Positions 8,835 to 15,778 of a DNA stretch of 64,000 nucleotides are shown in pieces. The translations under genes and the position numbers were made by a program. The stretch comes from Comamonas sp. (GTDB lineage: Bacteria; Pseudomonadota; Gammaproteobacteria; Burkholderiales; Burkholderiaceae_C). Each line of letters begins with the position of its first letter. The stretch's first letter is position 1. The notes below the pieces were generated by a model that saw nothing but the letters and a program-made list of their open reading frames with translations, had not been told where the DNA came from and did no database searches. The DNA lies in the NCBI GenBank assembly GCA_021166775.1, contig JAJPEQ010000003.1, positions 1 to 64,000 of the forward strand, in the 5' to 3' direction.

Positions 8835-10157
8835 TCAGCCGCGCACCTCGCCCTCGCCCAGCACCACCCACTTGAGCGAGGTCAGGCCCTCGATGCCCAC
8901 GGGCCCGCGCGCGTGGAACTTGTCGGTGCTGATGCCGATTTCCGCGCCCAGCCCATACTCGAAGCCGTCGGCAAAGCGCGTGCTGGCGTTGACCATCACG
9001 CTGGCGGAATCGACCTCGCGCAGGAAGCGCTGCGCGTGCACGTGATCGGTCGTGAGAATGGCATCGGTGTGGTGGCTGCCGTAGCGGTTGATGTGGGAAA
9101 TCGCCTCATCCAGCCCCGCGACCACCTTCACGCTGATGATGGGCGCGAGGTATTCCTCGGACCAGTCGGACTCTTGCGCGGCGCGCAGCAATTCTTTTGT
9201 ATTGATAGCTGATTGCGCTTGTCCATCAAGGGGTTGAACCTGGTTTTCCTCAAGAATTTTCAAGGATTCGGCATCGCAGCGCATCTGCACGCCCTTGGCG
9301 GCAAACACCTGCGCAATGCGCGGCAGAAACTGCGGCGCCACGCCGCGCGCCACCAGCAGGCTCTCGGTGGCGTTGCACGGGCTGTATTTCTGCGTCTTGG
9401 CGTTGTCCACCACCTTGAGCGCCAGCTCGATGTCGCAGGGCTCATCGACGTAACTGTGGCAGTTGCCGTCCAGGTGCTTGATGACGGGCACCTTCGCCTC
9501 GGCGCTCACGCGCTCGATCAGGCCCCTGCCGCCGCGCGGAATCACCAGATCCACATACTCGGGCATCGCGATCAGCCGCCCCACGGCCGCGCGGTCCGTC
9601 GTCTGCACCAGCTGCACGCCGTGCTCGGGCAGGCCCGCCTCGCGCAGCGCCTGCGTGACCAGTCGGGCCAGCGCCAGGTTGGAGGCGATCGCCTCCGAGC
9701 CGCCGCGCAAAATCGCCGCGTTGCCGCTCTTGATCGACAGGCTCGCCGCCTCGATCGTCACGTTCGGGCGGCTCTCGTAGATCATGCAGAACACGCCGAT
9801 GGGCACGCGCATCTGCCCGACGCGGATGCCGCTGGGCTGCTGGCGCATGCCCAGCACCTCGCCGATGATGTCGGGCATGGCGGCCAGCTGCTCGCAGCCG
9901 AGCGCACAGGTCTCGATCACTTGGGGCGTGAGACGCAGGCGATCGACCATGGGCGCGGCCAGACCCGCCTGCACAGCCTGTGCCAGGTCGCGCGCATTGG
10001 CCTCCTGCAGCGCCGCCACGCTCTCGCGCAGCCGCCGCGCAAGCGCCCGCAGAGCTTTGTTTTTGATAGCCGCTGGCGCACGCGCCATCAGCGCTGAGGC
10101 CACTTTGGCCTGAAGGCCCAGCGACTCGGTGTATTCGGCGATGTTCAGCGCATTCAT
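8835..10157 (-). CDS. proA: Glutamate-5-semialdehyde dehydrogenase (gamma-glutamyl phosphate reductase)
   Basis: ProA reduces gamma-glutamyl phosphate to glutamate semialdehyde with NADPH, the second step of proline synthesis. The catalytic cysteine is Cys261 in [10 protein letters not shown], and [13 protein letters not shown] (357-369) and [10 protein letters not shown] (389-398) are standard aldehyde-dehydrogenase-fold motifs. The protein has 440 residues against about 417 in E. coli. The extra length falls at about 297-326, where a dispersed short repeat is read in frame as part of the protein. A second copy-like stretch underlies residues 17-38. The reading frame stays open and the active-site motifs are intact, so the enzyme is probably functional. 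proB is not in the window. Confidence 0.93.
   Translation of the reverse strand: MNALNIAEYTESLGLQAKVASALMARAPAAIKNKALRALARRLRESVAALQEANARDLAQAVQAGLAAPMVDRLRLTPQVIETCALGCEQLAAMPDIIGEVLGMRQQPSGIRVGQMRVPIGVFCMIYESRPNVTIEAASLSIKSGNAAILRGGSEAIASNLALARLVTQALREAGLPEHGVQLVQTTDRAAVGRLIAMPEYVDLVIPRGGRGLIERVSAEAKVPVIKHLDGNCHSYVDEPCDIELALKVVDNAKTQKYSPCNATESLLVARGVAPQFLPRIAQVFAAKGVQMRCDAESLKILEENQVQPLDGQAQSAINTKELLRAAQESDWSEEYLAPIISVKVVAGLDEAISHINRYGSHHTDAILTTDHVHAQRFLREVDSASVMVNASTRFADGFEYGLGAEIGISTDKFHARGPVGIEGLTSLKWVVLGEGEVRG
9191..9260 (+). repeat. Dispersed short repeat, copy 1 (inside proA)
   Basis: AT-richer element starting TTGATAGCTGATTGCGCTTG, followed by a degenerate tail ending TTTTCCTCAAGAATTTT. 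It shares the core ATAGCTG-NNN-GCGCTTG with other copies in this window. It lies on the strand opposite to proA and is translated in frame as the extra segment at about residues 297-326, where the codons CAA GCG CAA TCA GCT ATC give Q-A-Q-S-A-I. This is the best-supported insertion, because the protein is longer than its relatives at exactly this place. Confidence 0.65.
10057..10115 (+). repeat. Dispersed short repeat, copy 2 (5' part of proA)
   Basis: The stretch TTTTTGATAGCCGCTGGCGC, then CATCAGCGCTGAGGCC and TTTGGCCTGAAG, matches the core, the GCGCTGAGG middle and the CTGAA end of the repeat family. It encodes residues 17-38 of ProA, read as GCG CCA GCG GCT ATC AAA (A-P-A-A-I-K), the same frame and strand as copy 1. 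No length difference from relatives marks an insertion here, so chance similarity or replacement of native codons cannot be excluded. Confidence 0.45.
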
Positions 10158-10224
10158 GGGGCGGATTCTGACGCAATCGGGCCCGTCCCACGCTCACGCG
10201 GTCCGCACTCTGGCGCGGCTGCCC

Positions 10225-11055
10225 TCAGGCCGCCAGGCCAAAGCGCTGGCGCAGCCCGGCCAGCAGCGCCTCTTCGCCCAGCTCCTGGCGCAGGCGCATC
10301 ACCTGCAGCGCATCGGGTCCCACCACGTAGCGCACCTGCGCGCTGCCATCCGTGGCGGCGCCAAGCAGGGCCTGCGCCAGCGCCTCGGGCGAAGAGGCGC
10401 TGCCGCCGCTCTCGCGGTTGGCCGAAAACGTCGCCTGCACCTTGGCGATCGACGCGGCATAGGGCCCGCCGTCGCCCTCCCAGGTGCGCGCCAGCGAGCG
10501 GCCCGAAAAATCGGTATTGACCGCCCCCGGCGCGAACACCTTCACGCGGATACCCAGCGGCGCCAGCTCATGGCTCAGCGATTCGGAAAAACCCACCACC
10601 GCGAACTTGGACGCGGCGTACAGCGAATACAGCGGCATCGCCACCAGCCCCGTGAGCGAGGCCACGTTGATGATCACGCCGCTGCCCTGCGCGCGCATGC
10701 CGGGCAGCACCGCGCGCGTCACGGCGAACACGCCCTGCACATTGGTGGCGAACTGGCGCTCGATCATCTCGGGCGTCGCCGTCTCGAACGGGCCGAACAG
10801 GCCGTAGCCCGCGTTGTTGATCAGCACGTCGATGCGGCCGAAGCGCCCCAGCGCCTGCGCCACCGCCGCGTTCACCGAGGCCGCGTCGGTCACATCGAGC
10901 GCGAACGCCTGCACCTGGCCCGCCCCTTGCTCGAAGTGCGCCTTGGCCGGGTCGCGCAGCGTCGCCGCCACGTTCCAGCCCTGATCGGCGAACGCGCGCA
11001 CCGTCGCCGCGCCTATGCCCGAGGAACACCCGGTGATCAATACCGTCGAAGCCAT
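10225..11055 (-). CDS. SDR-family oxidoreductase
   Basis: This 276-residue short-chain dehydrogenase/reductase is of the classical type. The NAD(P)-binding motif TGCSSGIG is at 8-15, the structural NNAG at 80-83, and the catalytic triad is Ser133, Tyr146 and Lys150 (YAASK). An Arg in ATLRDP after the second strand favours NADP(H). It belongs to the large 'SDR with FAPGAVNTDF' subgroup whose substrates are mostly unassigned; nothing in the neighbourhood fixes its role. It ends 67 bp upstream of proA on the same strand and starts with an ATG at 11055. Confidence 0.88.
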   Translation of the reverse strand: MASTVLITGCSSGIGAATVRAFADQGWNVAATLRDPAKAHFEQGAGQVQAFALDVTDAASVNAAVAQALGRFGRIDVLINNAGYGLFGPFETATPEMIERQFATNVQGVFAVTRAVLPGMRAQGSGVIINVASLTGLVAMPLYSLYAASKFAVVGFSESLSHELAPLGIRVKVFAPGAVNTDFSGRSLARTWEGDGGPYAASIAKVQATFSANRESGGSASSPEALAQALLGAATDGSAQVRYVVGPDALQVMRLRQELGEEALLAGLRQRFGLAA

Positions 11056-11121
11056 GGCCGCACCCGCCTTCCAAAGTGTTTCACGATACCCCTCGACCCG
11101 ATAGGGGGATGCAAGATTTCG

Positions 11122-11682
11122 TTACAACCGCGCATCGAAGTGGCCGAGCACGCGATACGTGGGTGGCTGCACCGCCAGGTCCGACCACAGCAGCTCCAGC
11201 GCCTGCACCCGCCAGCGCACCGGCGCCGCCAGCCGCGCCAGCCGCACGCCTTCGGCCCGGCGCAGCGCCGTCAGGTGCGGCTTGAACGGCCGCGCCTCGG
11301 GTGTCAGACCCGCGACGCGCGCGATCTCGTCGGTGGCCGCGTGCAGCGCCGTCAGCGCCTCGGACGGCGCCGCGCGCAGCACCGCGATGGTGCCGTGCGG
11401 CGCGTGCCACAGTTCGGCGCGCGTGAGCTGCAGCTCGAACGGCGCAAAGCGCAGCCCCGCCAGTGCCTCAAGCCACACCGCCTCCTGCGCCGCCTCCACC
11501 GCGTTGAAGAACTGCAGCGTGACATGCATGCGCTCGGGCGCGGGCTTCAGGCGCTCGGGCAGTCCGCCCCACTGCTGGCGCACCAACGCGATCGCGGCGC
11601 GCGCGGCGGCGTCGGGCATCAGCGCGGTGAAGAGACGCCGGGGGGCGGAGGTGGTTGCGGGGACGGCAGCAGGCAAGGTCAT
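11122..11682 (-). CDS. thpR: RNA 2',3'-cyclic phosphodiesterase (2H superfamily)
   Basis: The 186-residue protein belongs to the LigT/ThpR branch of the 2H phosphoesterases, which opens 2',3'-cyclic phosphates on RNA ends. Both catalytic motifs are present: HVT at 53-55 and HLT at 136-138. The frame stays open upstream for another 98 codons, but those codons lie over a pseudogene on the other strand. The ATG at 11682 gives the normal family length, so I start there. Its upstream side is the edge of the accessory island, and its promoter must lie within or beside the relic methyltransferase. Confidence 0.9.
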   Translation of the reverse strand: MTLPAAVPATTSAPRRLFTALMPDAAARAAIALVRQQWGGLPERLKPAPERMHVTLQFFNAVEAAQEAVWLEALAGLRFAPFELQLTRAELWHAPHGTIAVLRAAPSEALTALHAATDEIARVAGLTPEARPFKPHLTALRRAEGVRLARLAAPVRWRVQALELLWSDLAVQPPTYRVLGHFDARL

Positions 11683-11693
11683 CGGTTCAGCAT

Positions 11694-12494
11694 ACGCCCC
11701 GGGCCCGATGACATCCCCTGGTTCAACGGCGGACTGTTCGCGCACATCGACCTGCCGCGCCTGCAGATCACCGACGTGACCGAGCTGCGCAACGCCGCGC
11801 GGCTGAACTGGAGCGCGATCGACGTCAGCATCTTCGGCATCCTGCATAGCCGCTTTCACGAGCTCTGGTCGCTGCGCATGGGCACCTCGCTCGAAGAGCG
11901 GCCACGCTACACCCCCACCACCTGCTTTGAAACTTTCCCCTTCCCCGCCGGCCTCACGCCCTTTGATACCGTCCACCAGCGCACCGAGCCACTCGCCAGC
12001 GGCGCGCTGATTCCGGCGGGGCTGGATGAAACATACGATTCAAATCAGCGTCCAGCACAAGCGAGACGGGCGCTATAAGCTATCAAATCAGAAGCCCCGC
12101 CCCCCCACCCCCCACCCAACACACACTGCGCTCGCACGCCAGCGCCATCGCCGAGGCCGCGCACCGGCTCGACACGCCGCGCCGCCAGTGGCTGAACCCG
12201 CCCGAATGGACGCGCGTCGTGCCCGAGGTGGTGCCGCTGGGCCTGGCGCGCTCGCCCTACCCCGACCGCAGCGAGCCGCGCCTCGATCTGTCCGAGCACG
12301 ACGCCAAGGCGCTGCAAAAGCGCACCCTGACCAACCTCTACAACCAGCGCCCTGCCTGGCTGGCGCAGGCACACGCGCAGCTTGACGCGGCCGTGGCCGC
12401 CGCTTAAGGCTGGGCCGACTACACCCTCGCGATGACCGACGACGAAATCCTGCGGCGGCGGCTGGCGCTGAACCTGGCGCGCGCGGCGGATTGA
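11694..12494 (+). pseudogene. Relic of an MmeI-like DNA methyltransferase / restriction-modification protein
   Basis: Three pieces of one family can be read. At 11706-11850 is DIPWFNGGLFAHIDLPRLQ up to SAIDVSIFGILHSR, the part just before the catalytic domain. It is joined directly to the C-terminal segment FHELWSLRMGTSLEERPRYTPTTCFETFPFP (to about 12030), so the middle with the methyltransferase NPPY-type motif is missing. After a repeat insertion with an in-frame TAA (12076-12078) and a frame change near a C-rich run, the tail WLNPPEWTRVVPEVVPLG to KRTLTNLYNQRPAWLAQ continues at 12123-12404. A second stop TAA (12405) interrupts a final readable GWADYTLAMTDDEILRRRLALNLARAAD, ending at 12494. 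The gene cannot make an active enzyme. Confidence 0.85.
12037..12091 (-). repeat. Dispersed short repeat, copy 3 (inside the methyltransferase relic)
   Basis: On the minus strand it reads TTTGATAGCTTATAGCGCCC and ends GGACGCTGATTTGAATC, matching the core of the family. It splits the methyltransferase relic between LDETYDSNQ and the TLRSHAS tail. In the frame of the dead gene the core reads GCG CTA TAA GCT ATC AAA, the same frame as the copies in living genes, but here it contains a stop. As no selection on protein sequence is expected here, this is good evidence that the element itself is mobile or was once mobile. Confidence 0.65.
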
Positions 12495-12500
12495 GTTGCA

Positions 12501-13037
12501 TCAAGGCAGGCGCTTCCCCGCCACGCCGATCAACTGCCACTGCCGTGCGATGTCTTGCGGGGATTCGAGGGCCATCAAGCCGTCAAACAGCGCGCAGAGT
12601 TCGTTCCTGCTCGCCAGTGCGGCCTCGGAAAAAAGAGCGTCGAAGCGATGCGGACCGCCTCTGACGGCTTCTTCGGGTGGCCACATGGAGCGGGTGGCCT
12701 CGAAGTTGCGCCGCGCCTGGGTCAGGCTCACTCCGTAGTTGGGGCCGCTCCCCCATACTTCGTCGGCATCGGGGTCGTCCTGACCTTCGCACTCCCATTG
12801 GCACACCCCGCACATGTCATGACCCTGCCGGTTGCCCAGGGTTGGATAACCGCAGACAGGGCAGGCCCAATGACCCTCGTTGTGCGTTTTCCGGTGACGC
12901 TCGAAGAACATGCGCCGGATGGCAAAAGCGCTGCCTTCCCATTCCGCCGGGGGAGTCCAGTGTTCAAGATGGCCCAGCGTTTCCCACCAACTCTTGAATG
13001 GATAGGCGTTGCGGTCTTCAGGTGGGGTGATGCTCAT
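12501..13037 (-). CDS. Cysteine-rich CPCC family protein
   Basis: The 178-residue protein has the CPCC-domain pattern: Cys59-Pro-Val-Cys62, then Cys76-Gly-Val-Cys79, then GQDDPDADEVWGSGPN (85-100) and SLTQARRNF (104-112), as in the family named after CPCC. The cysteine pairs probably bind a metal such as zinc. An extra N-terminal 55 residues (Trp- and Pro-rich) and a C-terminal helical tail flank the domain. The biochemical function of the family is unknown to me; members often occur in accessory regions and near toxin loci. The gene faces the methyltransferase relic tail to tail, with only 6 bp between the two ends. Confidence 0.8.
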   Translation of the reverse strand: MSITPPEDRNAYPFKSWWETLGHLEHWTPPAEWEGSAFAIRRMFFERHRKTHNEGHWACPVCGYPTLGNRQGHDMCGVCQWECEGQDDPDADEVWGSGPNYGVSLTQARRNFEATRSMWPPEEAVRGGPHRFDALFSEAALASRNELCALFDGLMALESPQDIARQWQLIGVAGKRLP

Positions 13038-13097
13038 GGAATGTTGCCAGTGGCTGCGCCGTGCGATTGTTCAGGCCAGTCTTCCACCATCAGAAGG

Positions 13098-13300
13098 CGG
13101 CCGTCATCGGTATGCAACAACAGGGTATTTCATCGCTTGCCTCTCTCACTACCAGCCTGCCTGCCTCTGGATACTGCCCAGCGGATTTGACGGCGCGCCA
13201 CCTTGCGAGGATCGGACGGCAGGCGGGGGACTTGAACCCCATCGACATCCGCAGTTGCGGCGCCTCGTCTCCAGGGAGCGAATCTACCTGCCGAAGCCCG
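13098..13300 (-). pseudogene. Probable relic of a hicA-hicB toxin-antitoxin pair
   Basis: On the minus strand an ATG at 13133 begins MKYPVV, and after a one-base frame change HTDDG follows; together they match the N-terminus typical of HicB antitoxins. It breaks off after about 12 residues. Just upstream, a frame ends GSIQRQAGW and a TAG stop (13151-13149), resembling the HicA C-terminus (SI-x-KQAG), with 15 bp and a GAGAGG ribosome-site-like sequence before the hicB ATG. That is the normal hicA-hicB spacing. The rest of hicA cannot be followed confidently. Neither product can be functional. The match is by eye and short. Confidence 0.42.
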
Positions 13301-13790
13301 AGGGTAAGGCGCAGCCACGATCGAAGTCAACGACCGCCCGGTGCTCCTTCCCCACCCAGCTCTACAACCAGCTCCCCGCCTGACTCGCGCAGGCGCAGCT
13401 TGGCGGCGCGCACTTGGTCACGCAGCCAGGCGCTCGTGCAAGGTCGTGAGGTACTGGCGCAAGGCGGTGTCGTCGACGTCGGCGGTGATCATGGCGCGGG
13501 CCTTCCAAAATCGACCGCGCACCGGGCGCGAAAGCGGCTGGCGACCGGGCCTGTAGCCGCCTGGAAAATGACCCCCGCCCCAGTTGGCTGCGGGAGCTTT
13601 ATCCCCGGTGCGCCTTATTTTCTCTTGGTTGGCGGCATGTCTCAGACTCCCTCCCCTTCCGGGGGAAGAGAGCAGGGCGCAGGGTGTTCATGCCCTTGCG
13701 ATCGCGGTTGATCAGGTTCCAGAGAATCCGGCCGTTTTCCATCTGCCGGTCCACCAGCAGAACGCCCTGTTTGCTGTCAACCTCTTGCAA
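13301..13790 (+). other. Decayed intergenic stretch without a confident gene
   Basis: No intact gene is supported between the hicAB relic and the gene at 13802. On the minus strand a short frame begins MITADVDDTALRQYL (ATG at 13492) and seems to continue after a frame change as LRDQVRAAKLRLRESGG to a stop at 13327; it may be a broken small gene of unknown family. Another open minus frame at 13790-13599 contains VLLVDRQMENGRILWNL, unrecognised. A hairpin-forming CCCTCCCCTTCCGGGGGAAG lies at about 13650-13670, a type of GC-rich interspersed palindrome. The GGGGGACTTGAACCCC at about 13226-13241 is not part of a tRNA. Confidence 0.4.
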
Positions 13791-13801
13791 AGGAGCCGCC
13801 C

Positions 13802-14071
13802 ATGTCCAGAGCCGTCCCCGCCACCCCCGAGCAGATCGGCGACGGCGAAGACCATCTGGTGAATGTGCACGACCCTGAGGTGCCCGCGGGCGTGCGCGAC
13901 AAAGTGCTCGGGCTGATGCAGCCCGGCGATCAGCTCTGGCGCTGCCCGCGACGGGACGCGCCGCGCGGACTGCTGGGCGTGTTGGGAATGGGCACGCGCG
14001 ACGTGGTCATCGAATGGTGGTTGGTGGATGCCCAGGGCGAACTGATCGAGGCGTTCTGGGAAGAGGCGTAA
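13802..14071 (+). CDS. Hypothetical protein, 89 residues
   Basis: I do not recognise this family. The small acidic soluble protein begins MSRAVPATPEQIGDG and ends with a Trp-rich segment DVVIEWWLVDAQGELIEAFWEEA. It has a good ribosome-binding site (AAAGGAG, eight bases before the ATG) and codon use like real genes of the window, which argues that it is expressed. There is no signal peptide or membrane helix. It is the only plus-strand gene of the accessory island that looks intact, and it converges on thiE. Confidence 0.6.
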   Translation: MSRAVPATPEQIGDGEDHLVNVHDPEVPAGVRDKVLGLMQPGDQLWRCPRRDAPRGLLGVLGMGTRDVVIEWWLVDAQGELIEAFWEEA

Positions 14072-14213
14072 GTGTCTGGCGGGGCGGGCATGTTGTCCGA
14101 ACAGCCCTGCAGGCCGATGAGCAGGCTGGCCGTGGCCTGCGACGCGCGCGCCACGCGCCGCCCACCCGGCATCAACGCAAAAAAATCCGAGCGACCACGC
14201 CGTCTGATACGGC

Positions 14214-14867
14214 TCAGGCGCTGGCCGCGCCGTCCCAGGCGATGCGCAACCGCCGCGTGGCCTCGGTCACATCCGGCTGGCCGCAGATGGCGCTGACCAC
14301 CGAGACGCCGGCCGCGCCGCAGCGGCGCACCTCGGCCACCCGTGTCGCGTCGATGCCGCCGATGGCGACGCAGGGCCAGGGGCTGGCGCGCACGATGTCG
14401 GCCAGCACCTCGGGGCCGCCCGCGGGCGCCGCGTCGGGCTTGGTGCGCTGGGCCCAGACCGGGCCGACGCCCAGATAGTCGAGCGTGCCCGCGGGCAGCG
14501 CCAGCGCGGCCTGCAGGTGCGCCGAGGTCTGCACCGACAGGCCCAGCCAACCCTGATCGCCCAACAGGCGCCGCGCCTGCACCGGACTGATGTCGCCCTG
14601 GCCCACGTGCGCGCCATCGGCGCCGATGGCGGCCACGAGATGCACGCGGTCGTTGACGATCAGCGGCACGCCGCTGCCCGCGAGCACCCGCACCAGCGCG
14701 CGCCCGAGCGCGGCGAACTCGGCATCGCTCGCCTGCGGGTCGCGCAGCTGCACCAGCGTGGCACCCGCCGCCACGGCCTCGGCCACGGTGCGCGCCACGC
14801 CGCGCGCACCGCACAGGCGGGTGTCGGTGATGAGGTACAGCCGCAGGTCGAGCAGCGCGCGCGCCAT
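14214..14867 (-). CDS. thiE: Thiamine-phosphate synthase
   Basis: This 217-residue TIM-barrel enzyme couples the pyrimidine (HMP-PP) and thiazole phosphates to thiamine monophosphate. Motifs in order are VQLRD (39-43), VNDR (71-74), GAHVGQGD (85-92), the phosphate-binding GVGPVW (133-138) and AIGGI (168-172). The frame runs open far upstream through thiM in another register; the ATG at 14867 gives the family N-terminus LYLITD and follows the thiM stop by 8 bp. A short hairpin (14199-14213) and a T-run on the minus strand follow the stop and may end transcription. Confidence 0.95.
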   Translation of the reverse strand: MARALLDLRLYLITDTRLCGARGVARTVAEAVAAGATLVQLRDPQASDAEFAALGRALVRVLAGSGVPLIVNDRVHLVAAIGADGAHVGQGDISPVQARRLLGDQGWLGLSVQTSAHLQAALALPAGTLDYLGVGPVWAQRTKPDAAPAGGPEVLADIVRASPWPCVAIGGIDATRVAEVRRCGAAGVSVVSAICGQPDVTEATRRLRIAWDGAASA

Positions 14868-14875
14868 GGGCGGTC

Positions 14876-15694
14876 TCACGCGAGCTTCAGGTGCGCCGCC
14901 AGCGCCTCGGGGGCCAATGCGTAGAGCTGGTCGATCAGCGCCACGGCAAAGCTGCCGGGGCCGTGGCATTGTTTGGCCGCCGCGTCCGCCGCCACGGTGA
15001 GCAGCGCGGTGGCCGCCGCCGCCGCCAGCAGCGCATCGTCGGTGACGGCCGCGAAACCGGCCATCAGCGCGCCCAGCGCGCAGCCCGCGCCGGTCACGCG
15101 CGTAAGCAAGGGATGGCCGTTGGCGATGCGCACCAGCCGCTCGCCGTCGGTGAGCTGATCGACCGCGCCGCTCACGGCCACCACCATGCGGTGCTTGCGC
15201 GCCAGGCGCACGGCGGCCTCGACGGCCTGGTCGGCCCCGGCCGTGGATTCCACGCCCTTGCCGCCCTGCCCGCCGGTGAGCGCGAGGATTTCCGAGCCGT
15301 TGCCGCGCACGATGGTGGGCGAGTGCCCGGCCAGCAGCTCCAGCGCGATCGAGGTGCGCCAGGGCACGGCGCCCGCGGCCACCGGATCGAGCACCCAGGG
15401 CACGTGGGCGTTTTCTGCCCCGCGCACGGCGACGCGCATGGCCTGCGCGGTTTCCTGATACGGCGTGCCCAGGTTGACGAGCACGCCCGCGCTGATCGCG
15501 GCAAAGCCCTCGGCCTCCTGCGCGTTGTCCACCATCGCCGGAGCGCAGCCCGCCGCCAGCAGCACGTTGGCGGTGAAGTTGGCGACGACGATGTTGGTCA
15601 GGCACTGCACCAGCGGCGCGCGCTCGCGCAGGGCGTGCAGCGCCTCGGCAAAGCGCTGCGGCGCCAGGGGATTGAGATTCGGGGAATGGGTCAT
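14876..15694 (-). CDS. thiM: Hydroxyethylthiazole kinase
   Basis: ThiM phosphorylates the thiazole moiety (THZ) with ATP so that it can be salvaged into thiamine. The 272-residue ribokinase-fold protein has the substrate loop CLTNIVVANFTANVLLAAG (31-49), NLGTP (74-78), WVLDPVAAG (100-108), GNGSEI (131-136) and the catalytic GAGCALGAL with Cys205. It is preceded immediately by a TPP riboswitch and followed by thiE, so the pair is a thiamine-repressed salvage operon. No thiD or thiC is adjacent. Confidence 0.95.
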   Translation of the reverse strand: MTHSPNLNPLAPQRFAEALHALRERAPLVQCLTNIVVANFTANVLLAAGCAPAMVDNAQEAEGFAAISAGVLVNLGTPYQETAQAMRVAVRGAENAHVPWVLDPVAAGAVPWRTSIALELLAGHSPTIVRGNGSEILALTGGQGGKGVESTAGADQAVEAAVRLARKHRMVVAVSGAVDQLTDGERLVRIANGHPLLTRVTGAGCALGALMAGFAAVTDDALLAAAAATALLTVAADAAAKQCHGPGSFAVALIDQLYALAPEALAAHLKLA

Positions 15695-15699
15695 AAGGA

Positions 15700-15778
15700 C
15701 GTTCCTACGCCAGGATGATCTGGATCAGGTTCAACGGGTGTGCTCTCAGCACGGAAAGGCTCCGTGCACCCCGCGTCA
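15700..15778 (-). promoter_or_regulatory. TPP riboswitch controlling thiM-thiE
   Basis: On the minus strand the conserved thi-box elements are all present: CGGGGTGC, then CTGAGAGCACACCCG, then TTGAACCTGATCCAGATCAT and GGCGTAGG. This is the thiamine-pyrophosphate aptamer. It ends only about 6 bp before the thiM ATG and the AGGA of GTAGGAACG is the only visible ribosome-binding site, so control is most likely by hiding that site when TPP binds. The 5' edge touches the stop codon of the upstream sirtuin gene (15776). Confidence 0.95.

Noticed and set aside
10129-11690. Plus-strand frame running from proA through SDR and thpR into the methyltransferase relic
   Set aside because: Only the part after about 11694 has recognisable protein content; the upstream part is the shadow of three minus-strand genes.
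13218-13245. GGGGGACTTGAACCCC resembling a tRNA T-arm
   Set aside because: The flanking bases do not form acceptor, anticodon or D stems on either strand, and the hicA-like frame explains part of it.
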